A stretch of DNA of 64,000 nucleotides from Parasulfuritortus sp037439465 (GCA_037439465.1 JBBIVX010000015.1:4081-68080); one strand, 5' to 3'. Numbered from the stretch's first letter, positions 16,248-26,457 are shown. The notes: generated by a model not told the origin, from the sequence alone. Numbers and translations are program-made.

Positions 16248-19200
16248 ATGAACGCGCACACAATGCAGACCATCGACGGCAACGAGGCCGTCGCACGCAT
16301 CGCCTACCTCGCCAGCGAAGTGATCGCCATCTATCCGATCACGCCCGCCTCTCCCATGGGCGAGCTGGCGGACGAATGGGCGGCGCAGGGCAAGCCCAAT
16401 CTGTGGGGGGATGTGCCGCGGGTGATCGAGATGCAGAGCGAGGCCGGCGCCGCCGGTACGCTGCATGGCGCCCTCACCGCCGGGGCTCTGGCCACCAGCT
16501 TCACGTCCAGCCAGGGCTTATTGCTGATGATCCCCAACTTGTACAAGATCGCTGGCGAGCTGAACCCATTCGTGCTCCATGTGGCGGCGCGCAGCGTGGC
16601 CACCCATGCGCTGTCCATCTTCGGCGATCATTCCGACGTGATGGCCTGCCGCGCCACCGGCTTCGCCATGCTCTGCGCCGGCAGCGTGCAGGAGGCGCAG
16701 GACCTGGCCCTGGTCGCTCAGGCAGCGACACTGGCCGGGCGTCTGCCGCTGCTGCATTTCTGCGATGGCTTCCGCACTTCGCACGAGGTCGCCAAGATAG
16801 AGATGGTGGAGGCGGACGTCGTGCACGCCATGCTCGCCGTCGATCTCATCGCCGCCCATCGCGCCCGCGCACTGACACCGGAACGGCCCGTATTGCGCGG
16901 CAGCTCGCAAAACCCGGACGTTTTTTTCCAGTCGCGCGAGCGGGCCAATCCGTTTTACCGCGCCTTCCCCGGCATTGTGCAGACGGCGATGGACCGCTTT
17001 GCCGCACTTACCGGTCGCCGCTACCGCCTGTTCGACTATGTTGGTGACCGCGCGGCGGAACGGGTGATCGTACTGATGGGCTCGGGCGCCGAGACGGCCG
17101 AGGAAACGGTGGCGCATCTTACGGCGCGCGGCGACAAGGTGGGGGTGCTGAAGGTGCGCTTGTACCGGCCGTTCGTTGCCGACGCACTGCTGGCGGCGCT
17201 GCCGGAGACTGTCGCCGCCGTTGCCGTGCTCGACCGCTGCAAGGAGCCGGGCGCCGATGGCGAGCCCTTGTACAAGGATGTGCTTAGCGCGCTGGCCACG
17301 GCCGCCGCCGCCGGCCGCCGCCCCATGCCACAGGTCTGCGGCGGCCGTTTCGGTCTGGCCAGCAAGGAATTCACCCCAGGCATGGTCAAGGCGGTGTTCG
17401 ACCGGCTGCAACGCAACATCGCGACGCCGGGTGGCAGCCATGAATTCACCGTCGGCATCGACGACGACGTGACCCATCTCTCCCTCGACTGGGACGCGGA
17501 TTTCCGCACCGATGCCGCCTGCCGCTGCCAGTCCGCCGTTTTCTGGGGGCTGGGCGCGGACGGCACCGTCTCGGCCAACAAAAACTCCATCAAGATCATC
17601 GGCGAGACCACCGATCTCTATGCCCAGGGTTATTTTGTCTACGACTCCAAAAAGTCGGGCGCGGTCACCGTCTCGCACCTGCGTTTCGGCCCCGACAGGA
17701 TACGCTCCGCCTACCGGGTCGAGGCGGGCATGGCCCGGTTCGTCGCCTGTCACCAGCCGGTGTTCGTCGAACGTTACGATGTGCTCGAACAGGCCGCGCC
17801 GGGCGGCGTGTTCCTGCTCAACACCGCCGCCGAGGACGTCTGGGCAAGTCTGCCGGCGACGCTGCAGGCGCAGGTACGCGCCAAGCGGTTGCGTCTGTTC
17901 GCCATCGATGCCTACAAGATGGCCGCCGTCGTCGGCATGGGCCGGCGCATCAACACCATCATGCAGACCTGTTTTTTCGCCATCTCCGGCCTCTTGCCGA
18001 GGGAGGAGGCCATCGCCGCCATCAAGCGGGCGGTGGACAAGACCTATGGCAAGAAGGACCGGCGCCTGGCCGAGCTCAACTTCCGCGCCATCGATCTCGC
18101 CCTGGAGAATCTACGGGAGATCGTCATCCCGGTGGCGGCGGAACAGGTGGCGGCCGGGTGCCGCGCCGTCGCCGGCGAGACGGACCTGCCGGCCTTCGTA
18201 CATGACGTCGCCCTGCCCATCTTTCGGGGTCATGGCGACAGCCTCCCCGTCTCCGCCCTGCCGGCCGACGGGGTTTTCCCGGTCGGCACCGCCAAATACG
18301 AGAAGCGCAACATCGCCCTGGAAATTCCTGTGTGGGAAGCCGACCTGTGCACGCAATGCGGCAAATGCGTGCTGGTTTGCCCGCACAGCGCCATCCGCTC
18401 GCGCGCCTTCGCCGCCGGGGCGGCGGCGGACGCTCCCGCCTCCTTCAAGCGCGTGCCCGCCAAGAGCAAGGACTACCCGGCGGGCACGCATATCAGCTAT
18501 CAGGTGGCGGCGGAGGATTGCACCGGCTGCGGCAATTGTGTCGAGTCCTGTCCTATCCACGACAAGTCCGACCCGGCGCGGCGGGCACTCAACATGGCGC
18601 CCATCACGCCGGCCCGGCGCGCGCAGGAACGCGCCAATTTCGCCTTCTTCCTCGGCCTTCCCGAGTTCGACCGCACCCTCGTCAAGCACACCACCGTCCC
18701 CGGCGCCATGCTGCTCGACCCGCTCTTCGAATTTTCCGGCGCTTGCGCCGGCTGCGGCGAGACCCCCTATATCCGTCTGGCGACGCAACTGTTCGGCGAC
18801 CGCATGTTGATTGCCAACGCCACCGGCTGTTCCTCCATCTATGGCGGCAATCTGCCCACCACGCCCTACACCACCAATGCCGCGGGCCGGGGCCCGGCCT
18901 GGTCCAACTCGCTGTTTGAGGACAACGCCGAGTTCGGTCTCGGCATGCGTCTGGCGGCGGATCATTTGATGGATTCCGCGAGGCGGCTGGTGCAAGAACT
19001 GGCGGGAGAGATTGGCGGCGATCTGGCGGCAGCACTCATCACGGCCGATCAGCGCGAGGAATCGGGGTTGAGCGCCCAGCGGCAAAGGGTGGCGGCATTG
19101 CAGGAACGGCTGGCCAAACTGAGCACGCCGCCGGCACGGGCGCTCGCCGCCATCGCCGACTGGCTGATCCGCCGCTCGGTCTGGATCATCGGCGGCGACG

Positions 19201-19829
19201 GCTGGGCCTATGACATCGGTTATGGCGGCCTCGACCATGTGCTCGCCCTGCCGCATGACGTCAATGTGCTGGTGCTCGACACCGAGGTCTATTCCAACAC
19301 CGGCGGCCAGACCTCCAAGGCGACGCCGCTGGGCGCCGTCGCCAGGTTCTCGGCGTCCGGAAAGACCACCGCCAAGAAGGATTTGGCCCGCCTGGCCATG
19401 GTCTACGGTCATGTGTATGTCGCCCAGGTCGCCTATGGCGCCAAGGACGTGCATACCCTGCGCGTCTTGCACGAGGCCGAATCCTACCCCGGCCCCTCCC
19501 TCATCATCGCCTACAGTCCATGCATAGCCCACGGCGTGGACCTGCTCCATAACCCTCACCAGCAGGAGCTGGCGATGAAGACGGGATACTGGCCGCTGTT
19601 TCGCTACGACCCGCGCCTGGCCGCGGCCGGCAGCAACCCTTTCCGGCTCGATGCGGCGCCGCCCAGTCAGCCGATCAAGGCGTTCATGGAATCCGAGAGC
19701 CGCTTCAGCATGCTGGCGCGGCAGCATCCCGAGGCCGCCGCGGCGTTTCTCGTGCAGGCGCAGGCGGATGTCGAAGCACGCTTCCGCGTCTATCAGGCGA
19801 TGGCGGCAGAGCCGGCGCCCGGCCACTGA
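16248..19829 (+). CDS. nifJ: Pyruvate:ferredoxin (flavodoxin) oxidoreductase
   Basis: 1193 aa single-chain enzyme that converts pyruvate and CoA to acetyl-CoA, CO2 and reduced ferredoxin or flavodoxin. The start at 16248 follows GGGGAGG. Features in order: domain I with AIYPITPASPMGELADEWAA; GDHSDVMACRATGFAML; the two-cluster ferredoxin domain at about 700 and 758 (CTQCGKCVLVCP and CTGCGNCVESCP); the proximal cluster motif CAGCGET near 833; and the thiamine-diphosphate site GDGWAYDIGYGG near 983 with VYSNTGGQTSKATP. Full length, no lesion. Such an oxygen-sensitive enzyme suggests anaerobic carbon metabolism, and Rnf elsewhere in the window is a plausible partner for its ferredoxin. Confidence 0.97.
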   Translation: MNAHTMQTIDGNEAVARIAYLASEVIAIYPITPASPMGELADEWAAQGKPNLWGDVPRVIEMQSEAGAAGTLHGALTAGALATSFTSSQGLLLMIPNLYKIAGELNPFVLHVAARSVATHALSIFGDHSDVMACRATGFAMLCAGSVQEAQDLALVAQAATLAGRLPLLHFCDGFRTSHEVAKIEMVEADVVHAMLAVDLIAAHRARALTPERPVLRGSSQNPDVFFQSRERANPFYRAFPGIVQTAMDRFAALTGRRYRLFDYVGDRAAERVIVLMGSGAETAEETVAHLTARGDKVGVLKVRLYRPFVADALLAALPETVAAVAVLDRCKEPGADGEPLYKDVLSALATAAAAGRRPMPQVCGGRFGLASKEFTPGMVKAVFDRLQRNIATPGGSHEFTVGIDDDVTHLSLDWDADFRTDAACRCQSAVFWGLGADGTVSANKNSIKIIGETTDLYAQGYFVYDSKKSGAVTVSHLRFGPDRIRSAYRVEAGMARFVACHQPVFVERYDVLEQAAPGGVFLLNTAAEDVWASLPATLQAQVRAKRLRLFAIDAYKMAAVVGMGRRINTIMQTCFFAISGLLPREEAIAAIKRAVDKTYGKKDRRLAELNFRAIDLALENLREIVIPVAAEQVAAGCRAVAGETDLPAFVHDVALPIFRGHGDSLPVSALPADGVFPVGTAKYEKRNIALEIPVWEADLCTQCGKCVLVCPHSAIRSRAFAAGAAADAPASFKRVPAKSKDYPAGTHISYQVAAEDCTGCGNCVESCPIHDKSDPARRALNMAPITPARRAQERANFAFFLGLPEFDRTLVKHTTVPGAMLLDPLFEFSGACAGCGETPYIRLATQLFGDRMLIANATGCSSIYGGNLPTTPYTTNAAGRGPAWSNSLFEDNAEFGLGMRLAADHLMDSARRLVQELAGEIGGDLAAALITADQREESGLSAQRQRVAALQERLAKLSTPPARALAAIADWLIRRSVWIIGGDGWAYDIGYGGLDHVLALPHDVNVLVLDTEVYSNTGGQTSKATPLGAVARFSASGKTTAKKDLARLAMVYGHVYVAQVAYGAKDVHTLRVLHEAESYPGPSLIIAYSPCIAHGVDLLHNPHQQELAMKTGYWPLFRYDPRLAAAGSNPFRLDAAPPSQPIKAFMESESRFSMLARQHPEAAAAFLVQAQADVEARFRVYQAMAAEPAPGH

Positions 19830-19844
19830 GCGCGGAGGGCGGCA

Positions 19845-22800
19845 ATGGTCGCAGCGCGCCGGCCGCCTCGCACGATAAAGTTTCGGCCACACGTGCCGCT
19901 ATTGGCTGAGATAACAGGTACGCTGTCTTACTTACTACCGAACGTGGATGAATTGATCGAAACGAGCTGGCGTCATTATTGGCAGGTGCTGCGCGTCCTG
20001 GCGGGGGGGCTGCTCGCGCTGGCCATCCTCGCCGGAACAGTGCCGCCTTCGAAGGCCCTCGCCGATACCGCCGCGCCCGCCGTCCTCCGTGTGGTCATGG
20101 AAGACAACTACCCACCCTACATCATGCGCAAGGCGAATGGCGCGCTGGCGGGCTATCTGGTCGATGCCTGGCAGCTGTGGCAGCAAAAGACCGGGGTGCG
20201 GGTGGAAATCATGGCGAGGGAATGGGCAGAGGCGGAACAGATCATGGCCGCCGGCCAGGCTGATGTCATCGACACCGTGTCGCCGACGCCGCAACGCCGG
20301 GCCACGCTCGATTTCGGCCAGCCCTACGTCAACCTGCCGATCAACATCTATACCGATGCCAAGCTCACCGGCATCGACGGCCCGGACGCCTTGTCCGGTT
20401 TGCGGATCGGAGTCGAGGAGGGGAATCCCTGCGAGGCTATATTGATCGAGCGTGGGCTTGGCGATCTCGCCGTCTTTCCCAACTACGACGCACTGCTGCA
20501 AGCGTTTCTCGATCATAAGGTCCATCTATTCTGCATGGATGAACTGGCGGCCAATTACCTTGTAGCGCGTGCTCACGCTGAGGCGGAGGTGCGCCAGTCC
20601 TTCACGCTTCACACCAGTGAGTTCCGGCGGGCCGTACACAAGGGCGACACCGCCACGCTGGCCCTGGTCGAGCGAGGTTTTGCAGCCATTAGCGCGACCG
20701 AAGCGCAAGCGCTGCACGACAAGTGGTTCGGGCAAAGTCTGACGCATCCGCTGCAGCGCAGTCTGCTCTATGGCCTGGCCGCCGCCGTCTTGTTGATTGC
20801 GCTGCTGGCCGGCATGGCCATGTTCCTGCGCCGCCGGGTTGCCGAGCGTACCGCCACCCTGCGCGCTATCGAGCGGCAACTGCGGGCCACGCTGGATGCA
20901 CTGCCCGATTTGATGTTCGAGATGGACCTGGATGGCCGTTATCTCGACTACCATTCGCCGCGCAGCGATCTGCTGGCGGCACCGCCGACGGTCTTCCTAG
21001 GCACGACGTTGTCAGAGGTGTTGCCGCCCGATGTGGCCGAGACTGGCCTGGCGGCTTTGCGTGAGGCCAATGCAAGTGGCTATTCGCATGGCAGGCAGAT
21101 CGAGCTCGATCTGGCTGGCGGCAAGCATTGGTTCGAGCTCTCGGTGGCGCGCAAGGCCGCCGATGCGGGTGCCAAGCCGACCTTCGTCGTGTTGTCGCGC
21201 GACATTACGGTACGCAAGACCGCCGAGGCCAAACTCACGCGACTCAGCAATCTCTATGCCGCGCTCAGCCAGTGCAACCAAGCCATCGTGCGCTGTGTCA
21301 ATGAGACGGAGCTGTTCTCCGTACTTTGCCGCGACGTGGTCAATTTCGGTGGCATGAAGCTGGCCTGGATCGGCGCCATGGAGGAGGCCGCGGAAACGCT
21401 GAAGCCCATCGCCGCCTTTGGCGCCGGTATCGAGTATCTCGCTGGGTTGGAAATTTCGCTGTCGGCGGAGGTGCCGACCGGCCATGGTCCCACCGGCACG
21501 GCGCTGCGCGAGGACCGCCCGGTCTGGTGCCAGGACTTTCAGCATGATCCGGCCACGGCACCCTGGCACGAACGTGCCGCCCGTTTTGGCTGGGGTGCCT
21601 CGGCGGCACTGCCCCTGCATCGTGGCGGCGTTGTCATGGGCGCGCTCAATCTATACGCCAGCGAGGTTGGCATCTTCGATGAGGCGGTGCAGAATCTGCT
21701 TATCGAAATGGCCATGGATATCGATTTCGCCATCGATAATTTCGAACGCGAGGCGCAGCGGCAACGGACCGAGGCCGCCTTGCGCGACAGCGAGGAACGT
21801 TACCGTAAGGCCTTTCAAACCAGTCCCGATGCCGTCAACATCAATCGTTTGACCGACGGCCTGTATCTGGAGGCGAACCCAGGTTTCGAACGCATGAGCG
21901 GTTGGCGGCACGATGAAGTGGTGGGGAAGACCTCGGCCGAGATCCACATCTGGCGGCACCCCGAGGATCGTCAGCGGCTGGTGCAGAACCTGCTGCGCGA
22001 AGGCCATTGCGACAACTTCGAGGTCGAATTCATCATCAAGGACGGCACCGTCCGCCTGGGATCGATGTCGGCGAGACTGGTTCATATCAAGGGCGAGTCC
22101 TGCATCCTGTCCATTACGCGCGACATCACCGAGCAAAGACGGGCCGAGGAACGGATACAGAATCTGGCGTATTTCGATCAACTCACCGGCTTGCCCAATC
22201 GCACCTATCTGACCGAGCGTTTCCATTACGCGCTGAGTCTGTCGCAGCGCAGCGGCGAGCCCCTGGCGGTGATGTTCCTCGACCTCGATCATTTCAAGGA
22301 CATCAACGATAGTTTGGGGCACAGCGTCGGCGACCGCCTGCTGGTGGAAATGGCGGCGCGCATCAAGGACTCCCTGCGCGAGGAAGACACGTTGTCGCGT
22401 CTGGGCGGCGACGAGTTCATCCTGGTGCTGCCGGGCACCGGCGCCGATGGCGCCGCCAAGACTGCCTCCAGGCTGATCGACGCGGTGGCGCGGCCATGCC
22501 GGATCGGGCCGCATGAACTGAACACCACGATCTCGATAGGCATTTCCGTCTATCCCGACGACGGCAACGATTTCGAGACACTGTCCAAGAACGCCGATGC
22601 GGCCATGTATCGCGTCAAGCGGAGCGGCCGCAATGCCTTCCGCTTCTTCACGCAGGAGATGCAGGAGCACTCGGCACGTATCCTGACTCTGGTCAACGCG
22701 CTGTATCGCGCGGCGGCGCGTGGGGAATTGCTGTTGCAGTACCAACCCCAGCTGAGTTTGCAGAATGACCGCCTTGTCGGTGTCGAGGCCTTGTTACGCT

Positions 22801-23489
22801 GGCAGCACCCCGAGCTCGGCCTCATCCTTCCCGGCGAGTTCATTCCCCTGGCCGAGAGCAGCGGCCAGATCGTAGAGATCGGCGCCTGGGTGTTGCACGC
22901 GGCAGCGAGGCAATTGAGGCATTGGCTGGATGCCGGGCTGCCGGCCATGACCATGGCGGTAAACCTGTCCGCCGTGCAGTTCCACCATCCCAATCTGCCG
23001 GATATGGTCTCGCGTATCCTCGACGAGGTTGGCCTTGCTCACGAATACCTGGAACTGGAACTGACCGAGGCCGTGGCCATGGACGATCCTCAAGCCGCCA
23101 TCGCCATGATGGACAGGCTGCACGAACGCGGCATCCGCATGTCGATCGATGACTTCGGAACGGGTTACTCCAGCCTCAGTTACCTGAAAAAATTCAAGGT
23201 CAATAAACTCAAGATCGACCAGTCCTTCGTGCGCGACGTGACCGACGACCCTGAAGACAAGGCCATCGTTGCCGCCATCATCAACATGGCTGGCAGCCTT
23301 GGCATGCGCACCATCGCCGAGGGAGTGGAAACGGCTGCGCAAGTTGCCTTGCTGCGCGCCCAGGGCTGCGTCGAGGCGCAGGGCTATTACTTCAGCAAGC
23401 CATTGCCGGCGGAGCAATTCGAGTCCTTCGTGCGGCAAATGGCCTTGCGGGGTGCCACCGTCAACGGAAAGGGGAACACGCATGTTTGA
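19845..23489 (+). CDS. Membrane sensor with periplasmic solute-binding, PAS, GAF, GGDEF and EAL domains
   Basis: 1214 aa c-di-GMP enzyme/sensor. A GGAGG-type site precedes the ATG. After a hydrophobic segment (about 44-70) comes a bacterial extracellular solute-binding family 3 domain (about 77-305, starting VLRVVMEDNYPPYIM), then a membrane helix (307-330), PAS (about 345-470), GAF (about 480-640), PAS (650-770), GGDEF and EAL. The GGDEF motif (854-858) and the EAL motif (EALLRW from 980) are intact, with DFGTGYSSLSYL downstream, so both synthesis and breakdown of c-di-GMP are possible. The amino-acid-like ligand is unknown. Its last 8 bp overlap the polyphosphate phosphotransferase gene. 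Confidence 0.93.
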   Translation: MVAARRPPRTIKFRPHVPLLAEITGTLSYLLPNVDELIETSWRHYWQVLRVLAGGLLALAILAGTVPPSKALADTAAPAVLRVVMEDNYPPYIMRKANGALAGYLVDAWQLWQQKTGVRVEIMAREWAEAEQIMAAGQADVIDTVSPTPQRRATLDFGQPYVNLPINIYTDAKLTGIDGPDALSGLRIGVEEGNPCEAILIERGLGDLAVFPNYDALLQAFLDHKVHLFCMDELAANYLVARAHAEAEVRQSFTLHTSEFRRAVHKGDTATLALVERGFAAISATEAQALHDKWFGQSLTHPLQRSLLYGLAAAVLLIALLAGMAMFLRRRVAERTATLRAIERQLRATLDALPDLMFEMDLDGRYLDYHSPRSDLLAAPPTVFLGTTLSEVLPPDVAETGLAALREANASGYSHGRQIELDLAGGKHWFELSVARKAADAGAKPTFVVLSRDITVRKTAEAKLTRLSNLYAALSQCNQAIVRCVNETELFSVLCRDVVNFGGMKLAWIGAMEEAAETLKPIAAFGAGIEYLAGLEISLSAEVPTGHGPTGTALREDRPVWCQDFQHDPATAPWHERAARFGWGASAALPLHRGGVVMGALNLYASEVGIFDEAVQNLLIEMAMDIDFAIDNFEREAQRQRTEAALRDSEERYRKAFQTSPDAVNINRLTDGLYLEANPGFERMSGWRHDEVVGKTSAEIHIWRHPEDRQRLVQNLLREGHCDNFEVEFIIKDGTVRLGSMSARLVHIKGESCILSITRDITEQRRAEERIQNLAYFDQLTGLPNRTYLTERFHYALSLSQRSGEPLAVMFLDLDHFKDINDSLGHSVGDRLLVEMAARIKDSLREEDTLSRLGGDEFILVLPGTGADGAAKTASRLIDAVARPCRIGPHELNTTISIGISVYPDDGNDFETLSKNADAAMYRVKRSGRNAFRFFTQEMQEHSARILTLVNALYRAAARGELLLQYQPQLSLQNDRLVGVEALLRWQHPELGLILPGEFIPLAESSGQIVEIGAWVLHAAARQLRHWLDAGLPAMTMAVNLSAVQFHHPNLPDMVSRILDEVGLAHEYLELELTEAVAMDDPQAAIAMMDRLHERGIRMSIDDFGTGYSSLSYLKKFKVNKLKIDQSFVRDVTDDPEDKAIVAAIINMAGSLGMRTIAEGVETAAQVALLRAQGCVEAQGYYFSKPLPAEQFESFVRQMALRGATVNGKGNTHV

Positions 23490-24963
23490 AGCCGCCGAAC
23501 TTGGCCACAAAATCGACAGGAAAACCTTCGCCAAGGAGGCCCTCGCGGTGCGTGAGGCCTTGCTGGAGGCGCAGTATGCCCTGATGGAAAAACCGGATTT
23601 CCCGGTCATCATCCTGGTATCCGGCGTGGACGGCGCGGGCAAGAGCGAAGTGGTGAATCTGCTCAACGCCTGGATGGACCCGCGCCACATACAGACCCAC
23701 GGCCTGGGCGAATTGACCGAGGAAGAGGCCATGCACCCCGCCATGTGGCGCTTCTGGCGGCGTCTGCCGCCCAAAGGTAAGGTCGGCATCTTCTTTGGCT
23801 CGTGGTACAACGCGCCGATCAACGGCCGTGTGCTGGGCGATTGGGACGATCACGACCTGGACGCCGCCATCGCCGGTATTATCCGTTTCGAACGTATGCT
23901 GGTGAATGAAGGTGCGCTGCTGCTCAAGTTCTGGTTCCACCTCTCCAAGGTGGCACAGAAAAAGCGGCTGACCGCCCTGGAGAAGAACCCGCGCACCCGC
24001 TGGCGGGCGACCAAGCAGGATTGGGAGCGTTTCGGCCATTACGATGCCTATCGCGCCGTCTCCGAACACACCTTGCGCGAAACCAGCACCGGCGAGGCGC
24101 CGTGGCTGGTGGTGGAGGGTGCGGACGAGAACTACCGCAGCCTGACCGTCACCCAGCACCTCTTGCATTCATTGCAGGCGCGGCTCGCCCAGCCAGAGGG
24201 CGCGCACCGCCGGGTGCATGGGGCGCCACTGCCGACACCGATCGATAACCTGCGTATCCTGGATGCGCTCGATCTTTCCAGGAAGGTGCCGCGCAAGGCC
24301 TTCCAGAAGGAACTAGAGGCGTGGCAAGGCAAGCTGGCGAAGCTGTTCCGGCACAAGAAATTCCGTGACCGCTCGGTGGTGGCCGTATTCGAGGGCATGG
24401 ACGCGGCCGGCAAGGGCGGCGCCATTCGCCGCGTCACGGCGGCACTGGATGCGCGCCAGTACGACGTTATCCCCATCGCCGCACCGACCGAGGAGGAACG
24501 CGCCCAACCCTACCTGTGGCGGTTCTGGCGGCACTTGCCGCGCCATGGCAAGCTGGTGGTGTTCGACCGCTCCTGGTATGGCCGGGTGCTGGTCGAGCGG
24601 GTCGAGAGCTATTGCAGTCAGCCGGCCTGGATGCGTGCTTATCGTGAGATCAACGACTTCGAGGAACAGTTGGTCGATTCGGGCATCGTTCTCGCCAAGT
24701 TCTGGCTGACCATCAGCCAGGAGGAGCAGTTGCGCCGCTTCAAGGAGCGCGAACAGATCGCCTTCAAGCGCTTCAAGATCACCGACGAGGACTGGCGCAA
24801 CCGCGAGAAATGGGACGATTACGTGCGCGCCGCCAGCGATATGATCGAGCGCACCAGCACCACCACCACGCCCTGGACCCTGGTCGAGGCGGAGGACAAG
24901 AATTATGCCCGCATCAAGGTGCTGCGCACCCTGTGCGAGGCCATCGAAGCGGCGATCAAGTAG
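23482..24963 (+). CDS. pap: Polyphosphate:AMP phosphotransferase (two-domain PPK2 class II)
   Basis: 493 aa made of two PPK2 domains. Each has a Walker A loop: GVDGAGKS at 48-55 and GMDAAGKG at 305-312. Lid and Walker B features are clear in the second half (VFDRSWYGRVLVERVE), while the first half has degenerate GSWYNAPINGR, as in Acinetobacter Pap, where the C-terminal domain is catalytic. It makes ADP from AMP and polyphosphate. The ATG lies inside the last codons of the GGDEF-EAL gene with GGGGAA upstream, implying translational coupling. Its stop overlaps that of the convergent gene by 8 bp. Confidence 0.95.
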   Translation: MFEAAELGHKIDRKTFAKEALAVREALLEAQYALMEKPDFPVIILVSGVDGAGKSEVVNLLNAWMDPRHIQTHGLGELTEEEAMHPAMWRFWRRLPPKGKVGIFFGSWYNAPINGRVLGDWDDHDLDAAIAGIIRFERMLVNEGALLLKFWFHLSKVAQKKRLTALEKNPRTRWRATKQDWERFGHYDAYRAVSEHTLRETSTGEAPWLVVEGADENYRSLTVTQHLLHSLQARLAQPEGAHRRVHGAPLPTPIDNLRILDALDLSRKVPRKAFQKELEAWQGKLAKLFRHKKFRDRSVVAVFEGMDAAGKGGAIRRVTAALDARQYDVIPIAAPTEEERAQPYLWRFWRHLPRHGKLVVFDRSWYGRVLVERVESYCSQPAWMRAYREINDFEEQLVDSGIVLAKFWLTISQEEQLRRFKEREQIAFKRFKITDEDWRNREKWDDYVRAASDMIERTSTTTTPWTLVEAEDKNYARIKVLRTLCEAIEAAIK

Positions 24964-25846
24964 GGCGGCGGATTTCCACCCGATTGCGCCCTTTGGCCTT
25001 GGCCCGCAGCAGGGCCGCGTCGGTGTGCGCGATACTATCTTCCACCGGTTTGCCGATCTCGATTTCGGCCAGGCCGAAGGAGGCGGTGACGTAGTGCCGC
25101 TGTTTCGAGGGCAGCATGATGGGCAGCCGTTCGAGGCCGGCGCGGATGCGTTCCACCACCTGGGCGGCGGCGTCCAGCGGAGTGCCCGGCAGACAGAGCA
25201 AAAACTCCTCGCCGCCATAGCGGAATACCGTGTCGTATTTGCGCAGCACGCCGGCGACGAAGCGCATGGACTGCCGCAGCACCGCGTCTCCGGCCGGGTG
25301 GCCGAGGACGTCGTTGACCCGCTTGAAGTGGTCGAAGTCCATTAGACACAGGCAGCAGGGTTGCCGGATGCGTTGGGCCCGTTCCTGTTCCGCCTGCAGC
25401 CGCCGAATCATACCGCGCCGGGTATAACAGCCAGTCAGCGGGTCGGTGGCCAAAAGGTCGCCGATGATGTCCAGTTGCAGGTGGCGCAGTTGGGTATTGA
25501 GACGCAGGGCAAGATCGATGCAACGGTCATAGAGTATGGCCGTCGGGCGGCGGCCGGCCTGTACTTCGGTGATGGCCTCGCGTGCGGCACGGTGCATGGC
25601 CTGCTGGTTCTCCGCCATGTCGCGGAAGATTTCGTGCCCGGCCAGGGGATGCGGGTTGGCACCGTAATACCATTGACCGAAAGGCGAATGGAGATGGGCG
25701 TCTGGCGCCAGGTCGGCGGCATTGGGTGGCGTCGCGCAGACAAGTACCCGATTGAACTGCTTGAACCAGGCCAGATGGGCGGCAATGACATTTTCCAGGT
25801 CCTCGCTCTGTCTCAGGGTCGTATCGCGATCGAGTGGTAACGGCAT
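24956..25846 (-). CDS. DgcZ-like diguanylate cyclase with degenerate zinc-binding (CZB) domain
   Basis: 296 aa. The N-terminal 110 residues follow the chemoreceptor zinc-binding (CZB) pattern: Hxx[WFYL] as His24-Trp27, then CxFGxW as Ser54-Pro-Phe-Gly-Gln-Trp59, then HxxxH as Gln81...His85. Two of four zinc ligands (Cys to Ser54, His to Gln81) are therefore replaced. The C-terminal GGDEF domain has an intact GGEEF at 211-215 and an RxxD inhibitory site (Arg202-Asp205) five residues before it. E. coli DgcZ has the same layout and is inhibited by zinc. Convergent with pap. Confidence 0.88.
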   Translation of the reverse strand: MPLPLDRDTTLRQSEDLENVIAAHLAWFKQFNRVLVCATPPNAADLAPDAHLHSPFGQWYYGANPHPLAGHEIFRDMAENQQAMHRAAREAITEVQAGRRPTAILYDRCIDLALRLNTQLRHLQLDIIGDLLATDPLTGCYTRRGMIRRLQAEQERAQRIRQPCCLCLMDFDHFKRVNDVLGHPAGDAVLRQSMRFVAGVLRKYDTVFRYGGEEFLLCLPGTPLDAAAQVVERIRAGLERLPIMLPSKQRHYVTASFGLAEIEIGKPVEDSIAHTDAALLRAKAKGRNRVEIRRPT

Positions 25847-25854
25847 GGAGGTGA

Positions 25855-26457
25855 TTATCCCCCCATATGCACCTGTGGCATACCCATGCTTGGCATGAAG
25901 GCCTGGCTCACCGCGCCAGCGAGTATGGAGAGGACGACGGCGCAGACCACCACCACGGCGGTATAGGGTAGCGCCTTGTCCGCTGGCGCCCGCATCAGCC
26001 TGGGTAGTCCGAGGTAAACGAGATAGAGGGCATAGAGGCCGGCAAGCAACACCAGCACCCCGAGCATGGGCAGGATTTGCAGCACGCCTGCCACCCAGAC
26101 CGGCGTCGAGGCATAGGCGGCGACCTTGAGTGCCTGCACCGGATTCTTCTCGCCGCCGAAATTGGGCGCCAGCGTGTCGATGATCAGTGCCACCACGAAG
26201 ACGCTGGCCAGCGCCATGACATAGCCCGCCAGGGCCATCGACAGACCGCTGACGAAAGATACCCGGTAGGTGCCGACCAGGGGGAGGCTGGTGCCCACCA
26301 CCGACAGGCCGATGAACGAGGCCACCGGACCGATGGCCGCCAGCGGCATGATGTAGTTGCGGTAGAGATCAGCGGTGGTGGTGGTTTCGCCGGCGATCAC
26401 TTCCCATTCGCTCTGGGGTTGAAGCAGTATGTTCTTGATGCGGTCGACCATGTTCAT
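25855..26457 (-). CDS. Yip1-family membrane protein
   Basis: 200 aa with five hydrophobic helices after a soluble N-terminus MVDRIKNILLQPQSEWEVIA, which is the usual opening of bacterial Yip1-domain proteins. Helices contain YIMPLAAIGPVASFIG and the conserved YASTPVWVAGVLQILP segment. No function is established for bacterial members. It lies 8 bp upstream of the diguanylate cyclase gene on the same strand. A CCCCG/CGGGG hairpin is present about 30 bp upstream of its start in the 108-bp gap to the adenosyltransferase gene. Confidence 0.85.
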   Translation of the reverse strand: MNMVDRIKNILLQPQSEWEVIAGETTTTADLYRNYIMPLAAIGPVASFIGLSVVGTSLPLVGTYRVSFVSGLSMALAGYVMALASVFVVALIIDTLAPNFGGEKNPVQALKVAAYASTPVWVAGVLQILPMLGVLVLLAGLYALYLVYLGLPRLMRAPADKALPYTAVVVVCAVVLSILAGAVSQAFMPSMGMPQVHMGG

